From assembly GCF_014202935.1 (NCBI RefSeq), contig NZ_JACHHX010000017.1, positions 1 to 64,000 on the forward strand: a stretch of 64,000 nucleotides of DNA, read 5' to 3'. This document shows positions 38,411 to 47,833 of this stretch, piece after piece. Below the pieces are notes generated by a model. The model was not told where the DNA came from. It searched no databases and was given only the letters and a program-made list of their open reading frames with translations. The DNA is from Rehaibacterium terrae (GTDB taxonomy: Bacteria > Pseudomonadota > Gammaproteobacteria > Xanthomonadales > Xanthomonadaceae). Numbering within the stretch: position 1 is the stretch's first letter; each line of letters begins with the position of its first letter. Position numbers and translations under genes: made by a program.

Positions 38411-40234
38411 ATGAGGAAGGCGCTCAAGTGGAGTCTGCGCGGGCTCGCGCTGGTGTTCGTGCTGGCGGCGTTGCTGGTCGTCCATACCCTCTGGTTCAAG
38501 CCGCTGAAAATCGAGTGGTTCTTCGAGCGCGTCTTCGTCGAGTACGCGCTCAAGGATCCCGAACTGCTGTCCAGCCTGCGCATCCTGCCCGGCTGGCTGG
38601 ACTTCCACAGCGGCAAGCTCACCGACCGCTCGCTGGCCCGCGAGGCCGCGATGAGCCGCAAGCTGCACGCCGACCTCGCCACCCTGCGCCGTTACGACCG
38701 CGGGCGGCTCGACGAGCAGACCCGGATGTCCTACGACATCCTGGAGTTCTTCCTCGCCAACCAGGTCGACGGCGAGCCCTACCGCCACCACAACTACCCG
38801 CTGAACCAGCTGTTCGGCGTGCAGAACGGCATCCCGACCTTCCTCGCCACCCAGCACCCGGTCGACAGCCGGCGCGACGCTGACAACTACCTGGCGCGGC
38901 TGGCGGCGATCCCGACAGCGTTCGACCAGGTGATGGATGGCCTGCGGCTGCGCGAGGACAAAGGCATCCTGCCGCCGCGCTTCGTGGTCGAGAAGGTGCT
39001 GGCGGAGATGAACGGCTTCGTCGGCGCGGCGCCGGAGGAGAACATCCTCTACACCTCGTTCGCCGAGAAGCTGGCCAAGCTGCCGGCCGGGACGCTGGAC
39101 GAGGCCGCCCGCGAGCGCCTGCTGGGCGAGGCACGCCGGTTGATCGCCGAGCGGGTCTATCCGGCCTACCAGATGTTCATCGACTACTACGACGGCCTGC
39201 TGCCGCGCGCCCGCGGCAACAACGGCGTGTGGGAGTTGCCCGACGGCGCCGGCTTCTACGCCTGGTCGGTGCGCAGCAACACGACCACCGACATCAGCGC
39301 CGACGAAGTGCACGAACTCGGCTTGGCCGAGGTGGCGCGCATCGAGGCCGAGATGGACGCCATCCTGCGCGGCGAAGGGCTGGAGGAGGGCAGCATTGGC
39401 GAGCGCGTGCAGGTCATCGCCAAACGCGAGGACCAGCTCTATCCCGACAGCGACGCCGGCCGCCAGCAGATCATCGACGATTTCCAGGCCATCATCGACG
39501 AGGCCGACGCCAGCCTCGACGAATACTTCGACGTGCGGCCGCGGATCGGTGTGCGGGTCGAGCGCGTGCCCGAGTTCCGCGAGAAGACCGCGCCCGGCGC
39601 CTACTACACCACCCCCGCCTTCGACGGCTCGCGGCCCGGCATCTTCTACATCAATCTGCGCAGCACCGACGAGATCGCCCGCTTCGGCATGCGCACACTG
39701 GCCTACCACGAGGCGATCCCCGGCCATCACTTCCAGCTCGCGATCCAGCAGGAACTGACCGGCGTGCCGACCTTCCGCAAGATCCTGCCGTTCACCGCGT
39801 ACGCGGAAGGCTGGGCGCTGTACGCCGAGCGCGTGGCCTCCGAGGCCGGCTTCCATCCCACCCCGCTCGACGAGCTGGGCCGCCTGCAGGCCGAGATGTT
39901 CCGCGCCGTGCGCCTGGTGGTGGACAGCGGCATGCACCACAAGCGCTGGACCCGCGAGCAGGCCATCGACTACATGCGGGAGAAGACCGGCATGCCCGAG
40001 GGCGACGTGGTGGCCGAGATCGAGCGCTATCTGGTGTGGCCGGGCCAGGCGCTGGCCTACAAGGTCGGCATGAACCACATCCTCGCCCTGCGCGAGCAGG
40101 CGCAGGCCGCGCTGGGCGACAAGTTCGACATCCGCCGCTTCCACAACGTCGTGCTGACCGGCGGTGCGATGCCGCTGACGCTGCTGTCGCGGCGCGTGGA
40201 AGCGTGGATCGCGCGGGAGCAGGCCGGCGGCTGA
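38411..40234 (+). CDS. DUF885 family metallopeptidase-like protein (second of two)
   Basis: 607 residues from the ATG at 38411. One N-terminal membrane segment (about 8-28) anchors it, with the bulk in the periplasm. The zinc motif lies in LAYHEAIPGHHFQLAIQQE, with the third-ligand region YAEGWALYAERVA. FDGSRPGIFYINLR is typical of the family. It is paralogous to the protein at 21927 but has a membrane anchor instead of a cleavable signal peptide. Substrate unknown. Confidence 0.87.
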   Translation: MRKALKWSLRGLALVFVLAALLVVHTLWFKPLKIEWFFERVFVEYALKDPELLSSLRILPGWLDFHSGKLTDRSLAREAAMSRKLHADLATLRRYDRGRLDEQTRMSYDILEFFLANQVDGEPYRHHNYPLNQLFGVQNGIPTFLATQHPVDSRRDADNYLARLAAIPTAFDQVMDGLRLREDKGILPPRFVVEKVLAEMNGFVGAAPEENILYTSFAEKLAKLPAGTLDEAARERLLGEARRLIAERVYPAYQMFIDYYDGLLPRARGNNGVWELPDGAGFYAWSVRSNTTTDISADEVHELGLAEVARIEAEMDAILRGEGLEEGSIGERVQVIAKREDQLYPDSDAGRQQIIDDFQAIIDEADASLDEYFDVRPRIGVRVERVPEFREKTAPGAYYTTPAFDGSRPGIFYINLRSTDEIARFGMRTLAYHEAIPGHHFQLAIQQELTGVPTFRKILPFTAYAEGWALYAERVASEAGFHPTPLDELGRLQAEMFRAVRLVVDSGMHHKRWTREQAIDYMREKTGMPEGDVVAEIERYLVWPGQALAYKVGMNHILALREQAQAALGDKFDIRRFHNVVLTGGAMPLTLLSRRVEAWIAREQAGG

Positions 40235-40251
40235 GCCGGCTTTCTTCCCCA

Positions 40252-40423
40252 CAGGGGCGGCGTCGGCCGCGACCGGGATGCCCGGAAACGGCAGCAGCCT
40301 TCGGCCACGGATCTGCGCGGATAGGCGCGGATAAGACTTTGAATCGGCTCCATCCGCGCTTATCCGCGGCGATCCGTGGCGGAATCTTCGCTGCTGCGTC
40401 CCGGTCGTGGCTTACGCCGCTCC
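40252..40423. repeat. Nested inverted repeats between convergent genes
   Basis: Outer arms AGGGGCGGCGTCGGCCGCGACCGGG (40253-40277) and its inverse ending at 40423 belong to the REP-like family. Inside are inverted GCCACGGATC...GCGGATAAG and CTTATCCGCGGCGATCCGTGGC arms (about 40313-40380). The right outer arm overlaps the PAP2 stop codon region, so the last residues of that protein are repeat-encoded. Confidence 0.75.
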
Positions 40424-40945
40424 CGCGATCGACAGCGACAGCATCGCCAGCACCAAGCCCACGCCCGTCGCCGCCAGCACGTCGCTGGGGTAGTGCAGGC
40501 CCAGCACCACGCGCGACACGCCGACGCTGACGGTGAACGGCAGCAGCAGCCAGGCCAGTGCCGGGTAGTAGGCGAGGGCGACGCCGGTGAAGGCCACCGC
40601 ATGCAGCGTATGCCCGGAGGGGAAGCTGAACTCGTCCAGCGGCGGCACCAGCGCGCGGATGCGGCGGTCGCTGGCGAACGGGCGCGGGCGTTTGGTCCAG
40701 CGCTTGAGCAGCTTGTAGAGCGTGAGCGCGGCCAGCCCGGTGGCGGCCATATGCGTGGAGGCGACCAGCCCGGCGTAGCCGTCGGCCAGCACGATCGCGC
40801 CCATCAGCGCATACCAGAACAGGCCGTCGCCGAGCCGGCTGACCGCGGCGAAGCAGCGCCGCACCAGCGCGCGATGGCCCCAGCGGTTGGCGGCGATGGT
40901 CCAGCGGGTTTCGCGGTGGACGAAGGCGTGCGGGCGCATGTTCAT
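40412..40945 (-). CDS. PAP2-family membrane phosphatase
   Basis: 177 residues (ATG at 40945; another at 40939). The three catalytic motifs are complete: KLLKRWTKRPRP, FPSGH and SRVVLGLHYPSD. Four to five membrane segments. Such enzymes dephosphorylate phosphatidic acid, undecaprenyl diphosphate or other lipid phosphates. It overlaps the glycosyltransferase gene by four bases (ATGA), which suggests that both act on a glycolipid or a lipid-linked sugar. Confidence 0.88.
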   Translation of the reverse strand: MNMRPHAFVHRETRWTIAANRWGHRALVRRCFAAVSRLGDGLFWYALMGAIVLADGYAGLVASTHMAATGLAALTLYKLLKRWTKRPRPFASDRRIRALVPPLDEFSFPSGHTLHAVAFTGVALAYYPALAWLLLPFTVSVGVSRVVLGLHYPSDVLAATGVGLVLAMLSLSIAGAA

Positions 40946-42096
40946 GCCGGCCTCGACAGGCTGAGGGGACGGAGGGCGCGCGCGCCGGCCAATTCGCCAA
41001 GCAGCTCGGCGAAGCGCCGCGATACCGCGTCGGGGCTCAGATGCAGCACGGCCTCGCGCGCGGCGCGCGACTGCCGCGCCCGCAGCGTGTCGTCGGCGGC
41101 GAGGATGTGCGCCGCCTCGACGAAGGCGGCGGTATCGCCGAACGGCACCGCAGCGCCGTGCTCGCCGCCACGCAGGTGCTCGCGTGCGGCGCCGTAGTCG
41201 AAGGCCACCGTCGGCACGCCCGAGGCCATCGCCTCCAGGGTGACGTTGCCGAAGGTTTCGCTCAGGCTCGGGAACAGGAACAGGTCGGCGCTGGCGAAGT
41301 GCCGTGCCAGCGCCTCGCCGCGCTGCACGCCGGCGAAGACGAAGTCGGGATTCGCCGCCGCCAGCGCCGCCCGCGACGGGCCGTCGCCGACCCAGACGAA
41401 GCGCGCCTCCGGCCGTCGGCACTGGATCGCACGGAAGGCGCGCACGGCGAGGTCGAGGTTCTTCTCCGGCGCGATGCGGCCGACATGGATCACTGCCAGC
41501 GCCTCGTCGCGCAGACCCCAGGTCGCGCGCAGTGCCTGGTCGCGGCGTGTCGGGTCGAACAGCGAGGTGTCCACGGCACGGCGCAGCAGCTCCACCCGTC
41601 GGAAGCCCCTGCCGCGCAGGAATCCGGCCAGCTCGTCGGTCGGCACGATGGTGGCGTCGGCGCGGTTGTGGAAGCGGCGCATCCCGGCGAACACCAGCGG
41701 CGACAGCAGCGGGGTGGCGTAGCGACCCACGTAATCGTCGAAGCGCGTGTGGAAGCCGGTGCCGACGGGAATGCCGAGGCTGCGCGCCGCACCCACCGCC
41801 GACCAGCCCAGCGGCCCCTCGGTGGCGACATAGACCGCATCCGGCCGCTCGCGTCGCCACAGCGCCCGCAGCGCGCCACCGGACGGCAGGCCGAAGCGCA
41901 GGCCCGGATAGCGGGGCAGCGCCGCGCCGCGCACCAGCAGGTGATCCCCGGGCGCATCGTCATGGCCCGGCTGCCGTGGCCGCACCATGCACACGTCATG
42001 GCCCTGCGCGCGCAGCCCGCCTTCGAGGCTGGCGACGGTGAGCGCCACGCCGTTGACCTCGGGCGGGTAGGTCTCGGTGACGAGGGTGAAGCGCAT
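40942..42096 (-). CDS. GT4-family glycosyltransferase (MgtA-like)
   Basis: 384 residues, GT-B fold. The N-terminus VTETYPPEVNGVALTVASLE and GFHTRFDDYVGRY are typical of the GDP-mannose-dependent alpha-mannosyltransferase MgtA group and related lipid glycosyltransferases. The donor-binding region HVGRIAPEKNLDLAVRAF and the EX7E motif PSLSETFGNVTLEAMASG are intact. Donor and acceptor cannot be fixed. Coupled to a PAP2 phosphatase downstream. Confidence 0.87.
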   Translation of the reverse strand: MRFTLVTETYPPEVNGVALTVASLEGGLRAQGHDVCMVRPRQPGHDDAPGDHLLVRGAALPRYPGLRFGLPSGGALRALWRRERPDAVYVATEGPLGWSAVGAARSLGIPVGTGFHTRFDDYVGRYATPLLSPLVFAGMRRFHNRADATIVPTDELAGFLRGRGFRRVELLRRAVDTSLFDPTRRDQALRATWGLRDEALAVIHVGRIAPEKNLDLAVRAFRAIQCRRPEARFVWVGDGPSRAALAAANPDFVFAGVQRGEALARHFASADLFLFPSLSETFGNVTLEAMASGVPTVAFDYGAAREHLRGGEHGAAVPFGDTAAFVEAAHILAADDTLRARQSRAAREAVLHLSPDAVSRRFAELLGELAGARALRPLSLSRPA

Positions 42097-42222
42097 GCCG
42101 GTCTCCGCGTTTCGCGAAGTCTCGGCGTGCGCTGTTCCGCCGGCATGACAGTGCGATGACGGCGCGATGACACGGCGCGCAGCGGTTCAGTCAGCGCCAT
42201 CGCCGGCGTGGATAATGGCCCG

Positions 42223-42279
42223 GCACGGGACGGCCCGTGCTCCGGCCGCGTGCCGGGTCCCGTTCCGGGGACGGCCCCG
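42223..42279 (+). promoter_or_regulatory. Guanidine-II riboswitch (mini-ykkC)
   Basis: Two hairpins with ACGG loops: GCACGGG-ACGG-CCCGTGC (42223-42240) and CGGGG-ACGG-CCCCG (42266-42279), separated by 25 bases. Paired stem-loops each with an ACGR tetraloop are the defining feature of the guanidine-II class. The second hairpin ends 10 bases before the GGAGG ribosome binding site of the guanidinium exporter gene at 42299. Guanidine should stabilise the hairpins and free the binding site. Confidence 0.88.
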
Positions 42280-42298
42280 CGTTGCTGCGGAGGTCGTC

Positions 42299-42613
42299 AT
42301 GTCGTGGACGTGGCTGTGGCTCGCCGGCCTGCTCGAAATCGCCTGGGCGGCGGGCCTGAAGTATTCGCACGGGTTCAGTCGCCCGCTGCCCACCGTATTC
42401 ACCCTGCTCGCGATGGTCGCCAGCTTCTGGTGCCTGGCGCAGGCCGTGCGCGCGCTGCCGCTCGGCACCGCCTACGCGGTGTGGACCGGCATCGGCGCGG
42501 TCGGCGCGTTCGCGCTCGGCGTGTGGCTGTTCGGCGAGGCGCTGACGCCGTGGCGCGCGGCGTGTCTGGCGCTGATCGTGATCGGCATCGCCGGACTCAA
42601 GCTCGGCGCGTGA
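42299..42613 (+). CDS. gdx: Guanidinium exporter Gdx (SugE-type SMR transporter)
   Basis: A 104-residue small multidrug-resistance family protein with four membrane helices. The Gdx/SugE subtype signatures are GLLEIAWAAGLKYSHGFSR, including the essential Glu in helix 1, and LPLGTAYAVWTGIGAVGAF. ATG at 42299 with GGAGG upstream. Gdx exchanges guanidinium for protons as an antiparallel dimer. The guanidine-II riboswitch directly upstream supports this over a general drug pump. Confidence 0.93.
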   Translation: MSWTWLWLAGLLEIAWAAGLKYSHGFSRPLPTVFTLLAMVASFWCLAQAVRALPLGTAYAVWTGIGAVGAFALGVWLFGEALTPWRAACLALIVIGIAGLKLGA

Positions 42614-42780
42614 CAGCCTGCGATTCCAGGCCAGGCGATACGTGGCCTGCGCAGGCGGATCGCGTTTTGGCTACGCTTGCAACTGCCGTGGCCCTCGGGG
42701 CCGTTTGCGGCGGGACGGGGGCGCAGCGCGTATCCCGGTAGTACCGGATCGACGAGTCCGCAACAGCAGATCGAGAGCGT

Positions 42781-43977
42781 ATGGAATCCCCCGGACAACA
42801 ATCTCTTTTCGATGTCGAAGCCCCCGGCGGGCCCGGCAACGGGCTGGTACGCATCGGCCGGCGTGCGGGCAGGCTCAGCCCGGAGCAGCGCAGCTTCAAC
42901 CGCCTCTGCGAGCAGATCGAGCATGCCCGGGCGGCCCTGCAGCAGTGGGAGAGCGAGGCGCCACGCCTGATGGAGCGCGTCACCCGCGAGCTGATGCCGC
43001 AGATGCACGCCCTCGAACAGGCGCAGCGAGCGCTGGTCGAATACCTCGATGCCTTCCTGACCACGCCGCCCAAGGGCGCGCGCCTGGGCAAGCGGCAACG
43101 TGGCGCGCTGACCGATCTGCTGTGCGATGTCGTCGAGGGCCTGCTCGCCGGGCGTCACGATCCGGGCCTGGAAGCGATCTACGACCGGCACAATGCGGTC
43201 TCCTACCGGGAGGAGCAGGAGGAGGCGCGTGCGCTGGAGATGGAGCTGGCCGAAGGCATGCTCGGTCGCTTCTTCGGCGAGGACATCCTCGACGGCAATC
43301 AGGCGCAGAGCGCAGAGGAGCTGCTGCAGCACGTCCACGCGCGGCTATCGGAAGCGGCGCAGGCCGAGGCAGTGGAACGCGAGGCGCGCGCCGCGAAGCG
43401 GAGCAAACGGCGCGGCCCGAGCAAGCGCGAACAGGAGGCGCAGGCAGCCAGCCAGTCGGTGCGCGAGGTATACCGCAAGCTCGCCAGCAGCCTGCATCCG
43501 GATCGCGAGGCCGACCCCGACGAGCGCGCGCGCAAGACCATGCTGATGCAGCGGCTGAACCAGGCCTACAGACGCAACGACCTGCTCTCGTTGCTCGGCA
43601 TGCAGATCGAGATGGAGCACATCGACCACGCTGCCCTGGCCGGGCTGCCGGTCGAACGCCTGCGCCACTACAACCGCGTGCTCAAGGAGCAGCTCGCCGT
43701 CCTCCGGCAGGAAACCATCGATCGTGCCGGCGCGCTGCTTGACGCACTCGGCATGGATCCGTTGGTGCGCGTCGATCATCCGCGCGATGTCGACCGCCTG
43801 CTCGATGCCCGGCTGCGCGAGCTGCGTGTGGCGCTGTCCGACTGTCAGCGTGTGCCGCGGGCACTGGCCGATCCGCAGCAGCGCAAGGCCGAGCTTGCCT
43901 CCATCGTCGAGGCGATGAAGGAAGCGAACTTCGACGACATCGATTTTCTCGACGACCTGATTTTCGCCGGCCGATAG
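42781..43977 (+). CDS. J-domain-containing protein
   Basis: 398 residues, strongly helical and charged. A J-domain-like segment at about 220-265 (VREVYRKLASSLHPDREADPDE) contains the HPD motif, and a following helix (LMQRLNQAYRRNDLLSLL) completes the fold. The J-domain is central rather than N-terminal. The flanking regions are coiled-coil-like, with an Arg/Lys-rich stretch (AAKRSKRRGPSKREQEAQAA) just before the J-domain. No zinc-finger or substrate-binding DnaJ domain. A DnaK co-chaperone for a special client is likely; the client is unknown. No obvious operon partner. Confidence 0.8.
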   Translation: MESPGQQSLFDVEAPGGPGNGLVRIGRRAGRLSPEQRSFNRLCEQIEHARAALQQWESEAPRLMERVTRELMPQMHALEQAQRALVEYLDAFLTTPPKGARLGKRQRGALTDLLCDVVEGLLAGRHDPGLEAIYDRHNAVSYREEQEEARALEMELAEGMLGRFFGEDILDGNQAQSAEELLQHVHARLSEAAQAEAVEREARAAKRSKRRGPSKREQEAQAASQSVREVYRKLASSLHPDREADPDERARKTMLMQRLNQAYRRNDLLSLLGMQIEMEHIDHAALAGLPVERLRHYNRVLKEQLAVLRQETIDRAGALLDALGMDPLVRVDHPRDVDRLLDARLRELRVALSDCQRVPRALADPQQRKAELASIVEAMKEANFDDIDFLDDLIFAGR

Positions 43978-44136
43978 CAAGCGGTGCCGGAGCGCATGGC
44001 TGCTCCCGTGGACGGCATGCCCGGCGGACAGTGCGCTCCGGGGGAACGCGCCCTCGCCATGATGGCGGCCCGGCGGGCGCGACGGGACCGGTGGCGGGTT
44101 CCGCCATCGCTGGGTTCGCGCCCTGTGGCGTCTTCC

Positions 44137-45660
44137 TCAGCCCGCCTTGACGACCAGCCGGAAGCCGATGTCCGCCAGGTGCTCGCGCTCGGTGTCGAGG
44201 TCGGCGCGGGTGAGGGGATGGGCGTCGAGCCAGCGTTTGGGCAGGCGCAGCTCGATTTCGCGGGTGTCGGCGACGAACTGCATCGGCGGCAGTGGGGCGG
44301 TGTCGTGGCTGCGGTGCAGGAGGACGGCCAGGCGCAGCAGGATCACGCTGCGCAGGGCGCCGAGGGCGAGGCGGTCGGGCAGGGCATCGAGGACGGTGCC
44401 GGGGATGCCGCGGCGCTGGCAGCGGACGAGCGCGGCGAGCACCTGCTGCTCCTGCTTGGAGAAACCGGCGATGTCGGAGTGTTCGATCAGGTAGGCGCCG
44501 TGGACGTGGTGCTGGCTGTGGGCGACGGCCAGACCGAGTTCGTGGATGCGCGCGGCCCAGGCGAGCATGCGGCGTTCTTCTTCGCCCAGGGCCCAGTGGT
44601 CGGCGACCTGATCGAACAGCAGCAGGGCGGTGCGCTCGACGCGCTCGGCCTGGGCGGCGTCCACGGCATAACGCTCGGCCAGGGCACGGATCGAGGCGTC
44701 GCGCGGATCGGCGTCGCTGGCGCGGCCGATCATGTCGTACAGCACGCCTTCGCGCATGGCGGTCTTGCTGACCTGCATGCGGTTGAGTTCGAGCTCCTGG
44801 AAGGCGGCTTCCAGCACCAGCAGGCCGCCGGCGATCACCGGACGGCGCTCGTCGGAGAGGCCGGGCAGACGGATGTCCTCGATGCGCTCGAAGCCCAGCA
44901 GCTTGTCGCGGACGCCGGCCAGCGCGGCGGCGGTGATGGCGCCGCGGCCGAGCTTCATCGCCTGGGCGATCTCGCCGATGGCCTTGATGGTGCCGGAGGA
45001 GCCGATCACTTCCTCCCAGCCACGGGCGCGGTAGGCGGCGGCGAACTGCTGGAATTCGGCGGCGATCTCGGTCAGCGCCTCCTTCCAGCGCTTGCGCGAG
45101 AGCTTGCCGTTGCCGAAGAAGCGTTTGGTGGTGGCGACGCAGCCCATCTGCAGCGATTCGCGCTCCAGCGCTTCGAAGCGCTCGCCGATGATGAACTCGG
45201 TGGAGCCGCCGCCGATGTCCATGACCAGCCGGCGTCGGCCGCTCGGCGGCTGGCCATGGGCGACGCCGAGATAGATCAGGCGCGCCTCCTCGCGGCCGGA
45301 GACGACTTCGATCGGGTGGCCGAGCGCGGTCTCGGCCGGCAGCAGGAAGGACTGCGGCACGCGCAGCAGGCGCACGGTGTTGGTGGCAACGGCGCGGACG
45401 CGGTGATGCGGGAGAGTGCGTACGCGCTGGCCGAAGCGCGAGAGGCAGTCGAGCGCGCGCTGCAACGCGACCGGGTCAAGGCCACCGTGACCGTCGAGAC
45501 CGTCGGCCAGCCGTACCGTTTCGCGCAGCCGGTCGACGATGCGCAGCTGGCCCAGGACATAACGCGCCACCACCATGTGGAAGCTGTTGGAGCCCAGGTC
45601 CACCGCCGCCAGCAGTTCGCCGTCGGTGAGCCGGGTGGCAGGGGTGGGCGTCAGCGGCAT
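44137..45660 (-). CDS. ppx: Exopolyphosphatase / pppGpp phosphohydrolase
   Basis: 507 residues. Degrades polyphosphate from its ends, and family members also hydrolyse pppGpp. ASKHA-type motifs are AAVDLGSNSFHM, VATNTVRLL, DIGGGSTEF and SSGTIKAIGE. The C-terminal HD-like domain has IHELGLAVAHSQHHVHGAYLI. The start at 45660 is four bases after the ppk1 stop, so synthesis and degradation of polyphosphate are co-expressed. Confidence 0.96.
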   Translation of the reverse strand: MPLTPTPATRLTDGELLAAVDLGSNSFHMVVARYVLGQLRIVDRLRETVRLADGLDGHGGLDPVALQRALDCLSRFGQRVRTLPHHRVRAVATNTVRLLRVPQSFLLPAETALGHPIEVVSGREEARLIYLGVAHGQPPSGRRRLVMDIGGGSTEFIIGERFEALERESLQMGCVATTKRFFGNGKLSRKRWKEALTEIAAEFQQFAAAYRARGWEEVIGSSGTIKAIGEIAQAMKLGRGAITAAALAGVRDKLLGFERIEDIRLPGLSDERRPVIAGGLLVLEAAFQELELNRMQVSKTAMREGVLYDMIGRASDADPRDASIRALAERYAVDAAQAERVERTALLLFDQVADHWALGEEERRMLAWAARIHELGLAVAHSQHHVHGAYLIEHSDIAGFSKQEQQVLAALVRCQRRGIPGTVLDALPDRLALGALRSVILLRLAVLLHRSHDTAPLPPMQFVADTREIELRLPKRWLDAHPLTRADLDTEREHLADIGFRLVVKAG

Positions 45661-45664
45661 CCGG

Positions 45665-47833
45665 TCACCCGCAGAGTTTGGCCAGCAGCGCGGCCTGGGC
45701 CGAGTGCGGCATCTCGTCGCCCTCGGGCCTGATCCTGCGGTAGCTGCCATCGGGCTGCAATTCCCAGGACTGGGTGTTGTCGGCGAGATAGTTGGCCAGC
45801 TCCTCGTCGAACACGCGGCCGGCCAGGCGCGGATCGAGGATGGGGAAGCAGGTCTCCACCCGGCGCAGCAGGTTGCGCTCCATCCAGTCGGCACTGGCGC
45901 AGAAGATTTCGGGCGCGCCGTTATTGGCGAACCAGTACACGCGGCTGTGTTCGAGGAAACGGCCGACCACCGAGCGCACGCGGATGTTTTCGGACACGCC
46001 GGGCACGCCGGGGCGCAGGCAGCAGGCGCCGCGCACCAGCAGGTCGATGCGCACGCCGGCCTGCGATGCCTCGTAGAGCGCGCGGATCACCCCCGGTTCG
46101 TTGATCGCGTTCATCTTGGCGACGATGCGGGCGTGCCGGCCGGCGCGGGCGTGCCGGGCCTCGCGCTCGATCTTGGCGATCAGCGCGGCGTGCAGGGTGA
46201 ACGGCGACTGCAGCAGGCGCTTGAGCTTGATCGCGGGCGCGAGGCCGGAAAGCTGCTGGAAGACCTGGTGCACGTCGTTGCCGAGGTCGGCGTCGGCGGT
46301 CATCAGGCCGATGTCGGTGTAGGCCTTGGCGGTGCCGGCGTGGTAGTTGCCCGTGCCCAGGTGCACGTAGCGCTGCAGCTTCCTGCCCTCGCGGCGGACG
46401 ATCAGCAGCATCTTGGCGTGGGTCTTGTAGCCGACCACACCGTAGACGACCTGCACGCCGGCCTCCTGCAGGCGGTCGGCGAGCAGGATGTTGGCCTCCT
46501 CGTCGAAACGCGCGCGCAGCTCCACCACCACGGTCACGTCCTTGCCGTTGCGCGCGGCCTGCACCAGCGCCTCGACCAGCGCCGGATCGCCGCCGGTGCG
46601 GTAGAGCGTCTGCTTGATCGCCAGCACGTTGGGGTCGATGGCGGCGGTCTGCACCAGTTCGAGCACGCTGTTGAACGAGTCGAACGGGTGGTGCAGCAGC
46701 ACGTCGCCCTCGCGCAGGCGCTCGAAGATCGTGCCGCCCTCGGGCGGCAGTTTGCGCGGCTGGAATGGTGGGAACTTCAGTTCCGGGCGGTCGACCAGGT
46801 CGTAGACCTGGATCACACGGTTGAGGTTGACCGGGCCGTTGATGCGGTAGACCGCGTTTTCCGGAAGCTCGAAGTTCTTCAGCAGCGTCTTGACGATCGG
46901 CTTGGGGCAGTTCTCGGCAATCTCCAGCCGCATCGCGCGACGGAAGCCGCGGCCGGCGAGTTCGTCCTTGAGCGCGAGGGCGAGGTTCTCGACTTCCTCC
47001 TCGTCGACGAACAGCTCGGAGTTGCGGGTGACGCGGAACTGGTAGGCGCCCTTGACCTTCATCCCGGGGAACAGCTCGTCGACGAAGGCGCCGAGCACGG
47101 CCGAGAGCAGCACGAAGTCGTGAGCGCCGCCGGAGACGCGCTCGGGCAGCTGGATGATGCGCGGCAGCGAGCGCGGCGCGCGCACGATGGCCATGTGGCC
47201 GGCGCGGCCGAAGGCGTCCTTGCCCTGCAGCACCACCACGATGTTGAGCGATTTGTTGAGGATGCGCGGGAACGGGTGCGCCGGGTCCAGGCCCAGTGGC
47301 GACAGCACCGGCAGGATCTCGTCGCGGAAGTAATTGCGCAGCCAGCGCTGCTGGCGCGCGTTCCAGCTGTCGCGGGCGAGGATGCGGATGCCGGCCGCGC
47401 CCAGCTCCGGGCGCAGCACCTCGTTCCAGCAGCGGTACTGCGCCTCGACCAGGCCGCTGGCTTTCTCGTGGATCAGTTTGAGCGCGGTGGCGGCGCCGAG
47501 GCCGTCCGGGCCGATGCTGCCGCCGTAGTCGAGCTGGTGGCGGACCGCGGCGACGCGGATCTCGAAGAACTCGTCGAGGTTGGTGCAGGAGATGCACAAA
47601 AAGCGCAGCCGCTCCAGCAGCGGGACGCTCGGGTCCATCGCCTGGGCGAGGACGCGGTAGTTGAACTCCAGCTGCGAGAGTTCGCGGTTGAGGTACAGCG
47701 CGGGGTCGCGCAGGTCGGGCGTGGGCTGGGGTTGATCCATGGCGTCGGAAGGCGTGGCATCCGCCGGCGGAGGCCGGGGCGTATCCGGCGCATTGGAGGC
47801 CATCGTGCCGGTGTCCTGCAAGCCCGGCGTCAT
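45665..47833 (-). CDS. ppk1: Polyphosphate kinase 1
   Basis: 722 residues. Makes polyphosphate from ATP. The N-terminal domain has LNRELSQLEFNYRVL and ISCTNLDEFFEIRVAAVR. The autophosphorylated His is in YKTHAKMLLIVRR. The second His region is HLGTGNYHAGTAKAYTDIGL. A longer Pro/Thr-rich N-terminus (about 40 residues) precedes the conserved start; an internal ATG at residue 32 is possible. The ATG overlaps the phoR stop (ATGA). Confidence 0.96.
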   Translation of the reverse strand: MTPGLQDTGTMASNAPDTPRPPPADATPSDAMDQPQPTPDLRDPALYLNRELSQLEFNYRVLAQAMDPSVPLLERLRFLCISCTNLDEFFEIRVAAVRHQLDYGGSIGPDGLGAATALKLIHEKASGLVEAQYRCWNEVLRPELGAAGIRILARDSWNARQQRWLRNYFRDEILPVLSPLGLDPAHPFPRILNKSLNIVVVLQGKDAFGRAGHMAIVRAPRSLPRIIQLPERVSGGAHDFVLLSAVLGAFVDELFPGMKVKGAYQFRVTRNSELFVDEEEVENLALALKDELAGRGFRRAMRLEIAENCPKPIVKTLLKNFELPENAVYRINGPVNLNRVIQVYDLVDRPELKFPPFQPRKLPPEGGTIFERLREGDVLLHHPFDSFNSVLELVQTAAIDPNVLAIKQTLYRTGGDPALVEALVQAARNGKDVTVVVELRARFDEEANILLADRLQEAGVQVVYGVVGYKTHAKMLLIVRREGRKLQRYVHLGTGNYHAGTAKAYTDIGLMTADADLGNDVHQVFQQLSGLAPAIKLKRLLQSPFTLHAALIAKIEREARHARAGRHARIVAKMNAINEPGVIRALYEASQAGVRIDLLVRGACCLRPGVPGVSENIRVRSVVGRFLEHSRVYWFANNGAPEIFCASADWMERNLLRRVETCFPILDPRLAGRVFDEELANYLADNTQSWELQPDGSYRRIRPEGDEMPHSAQAALLAKLCG

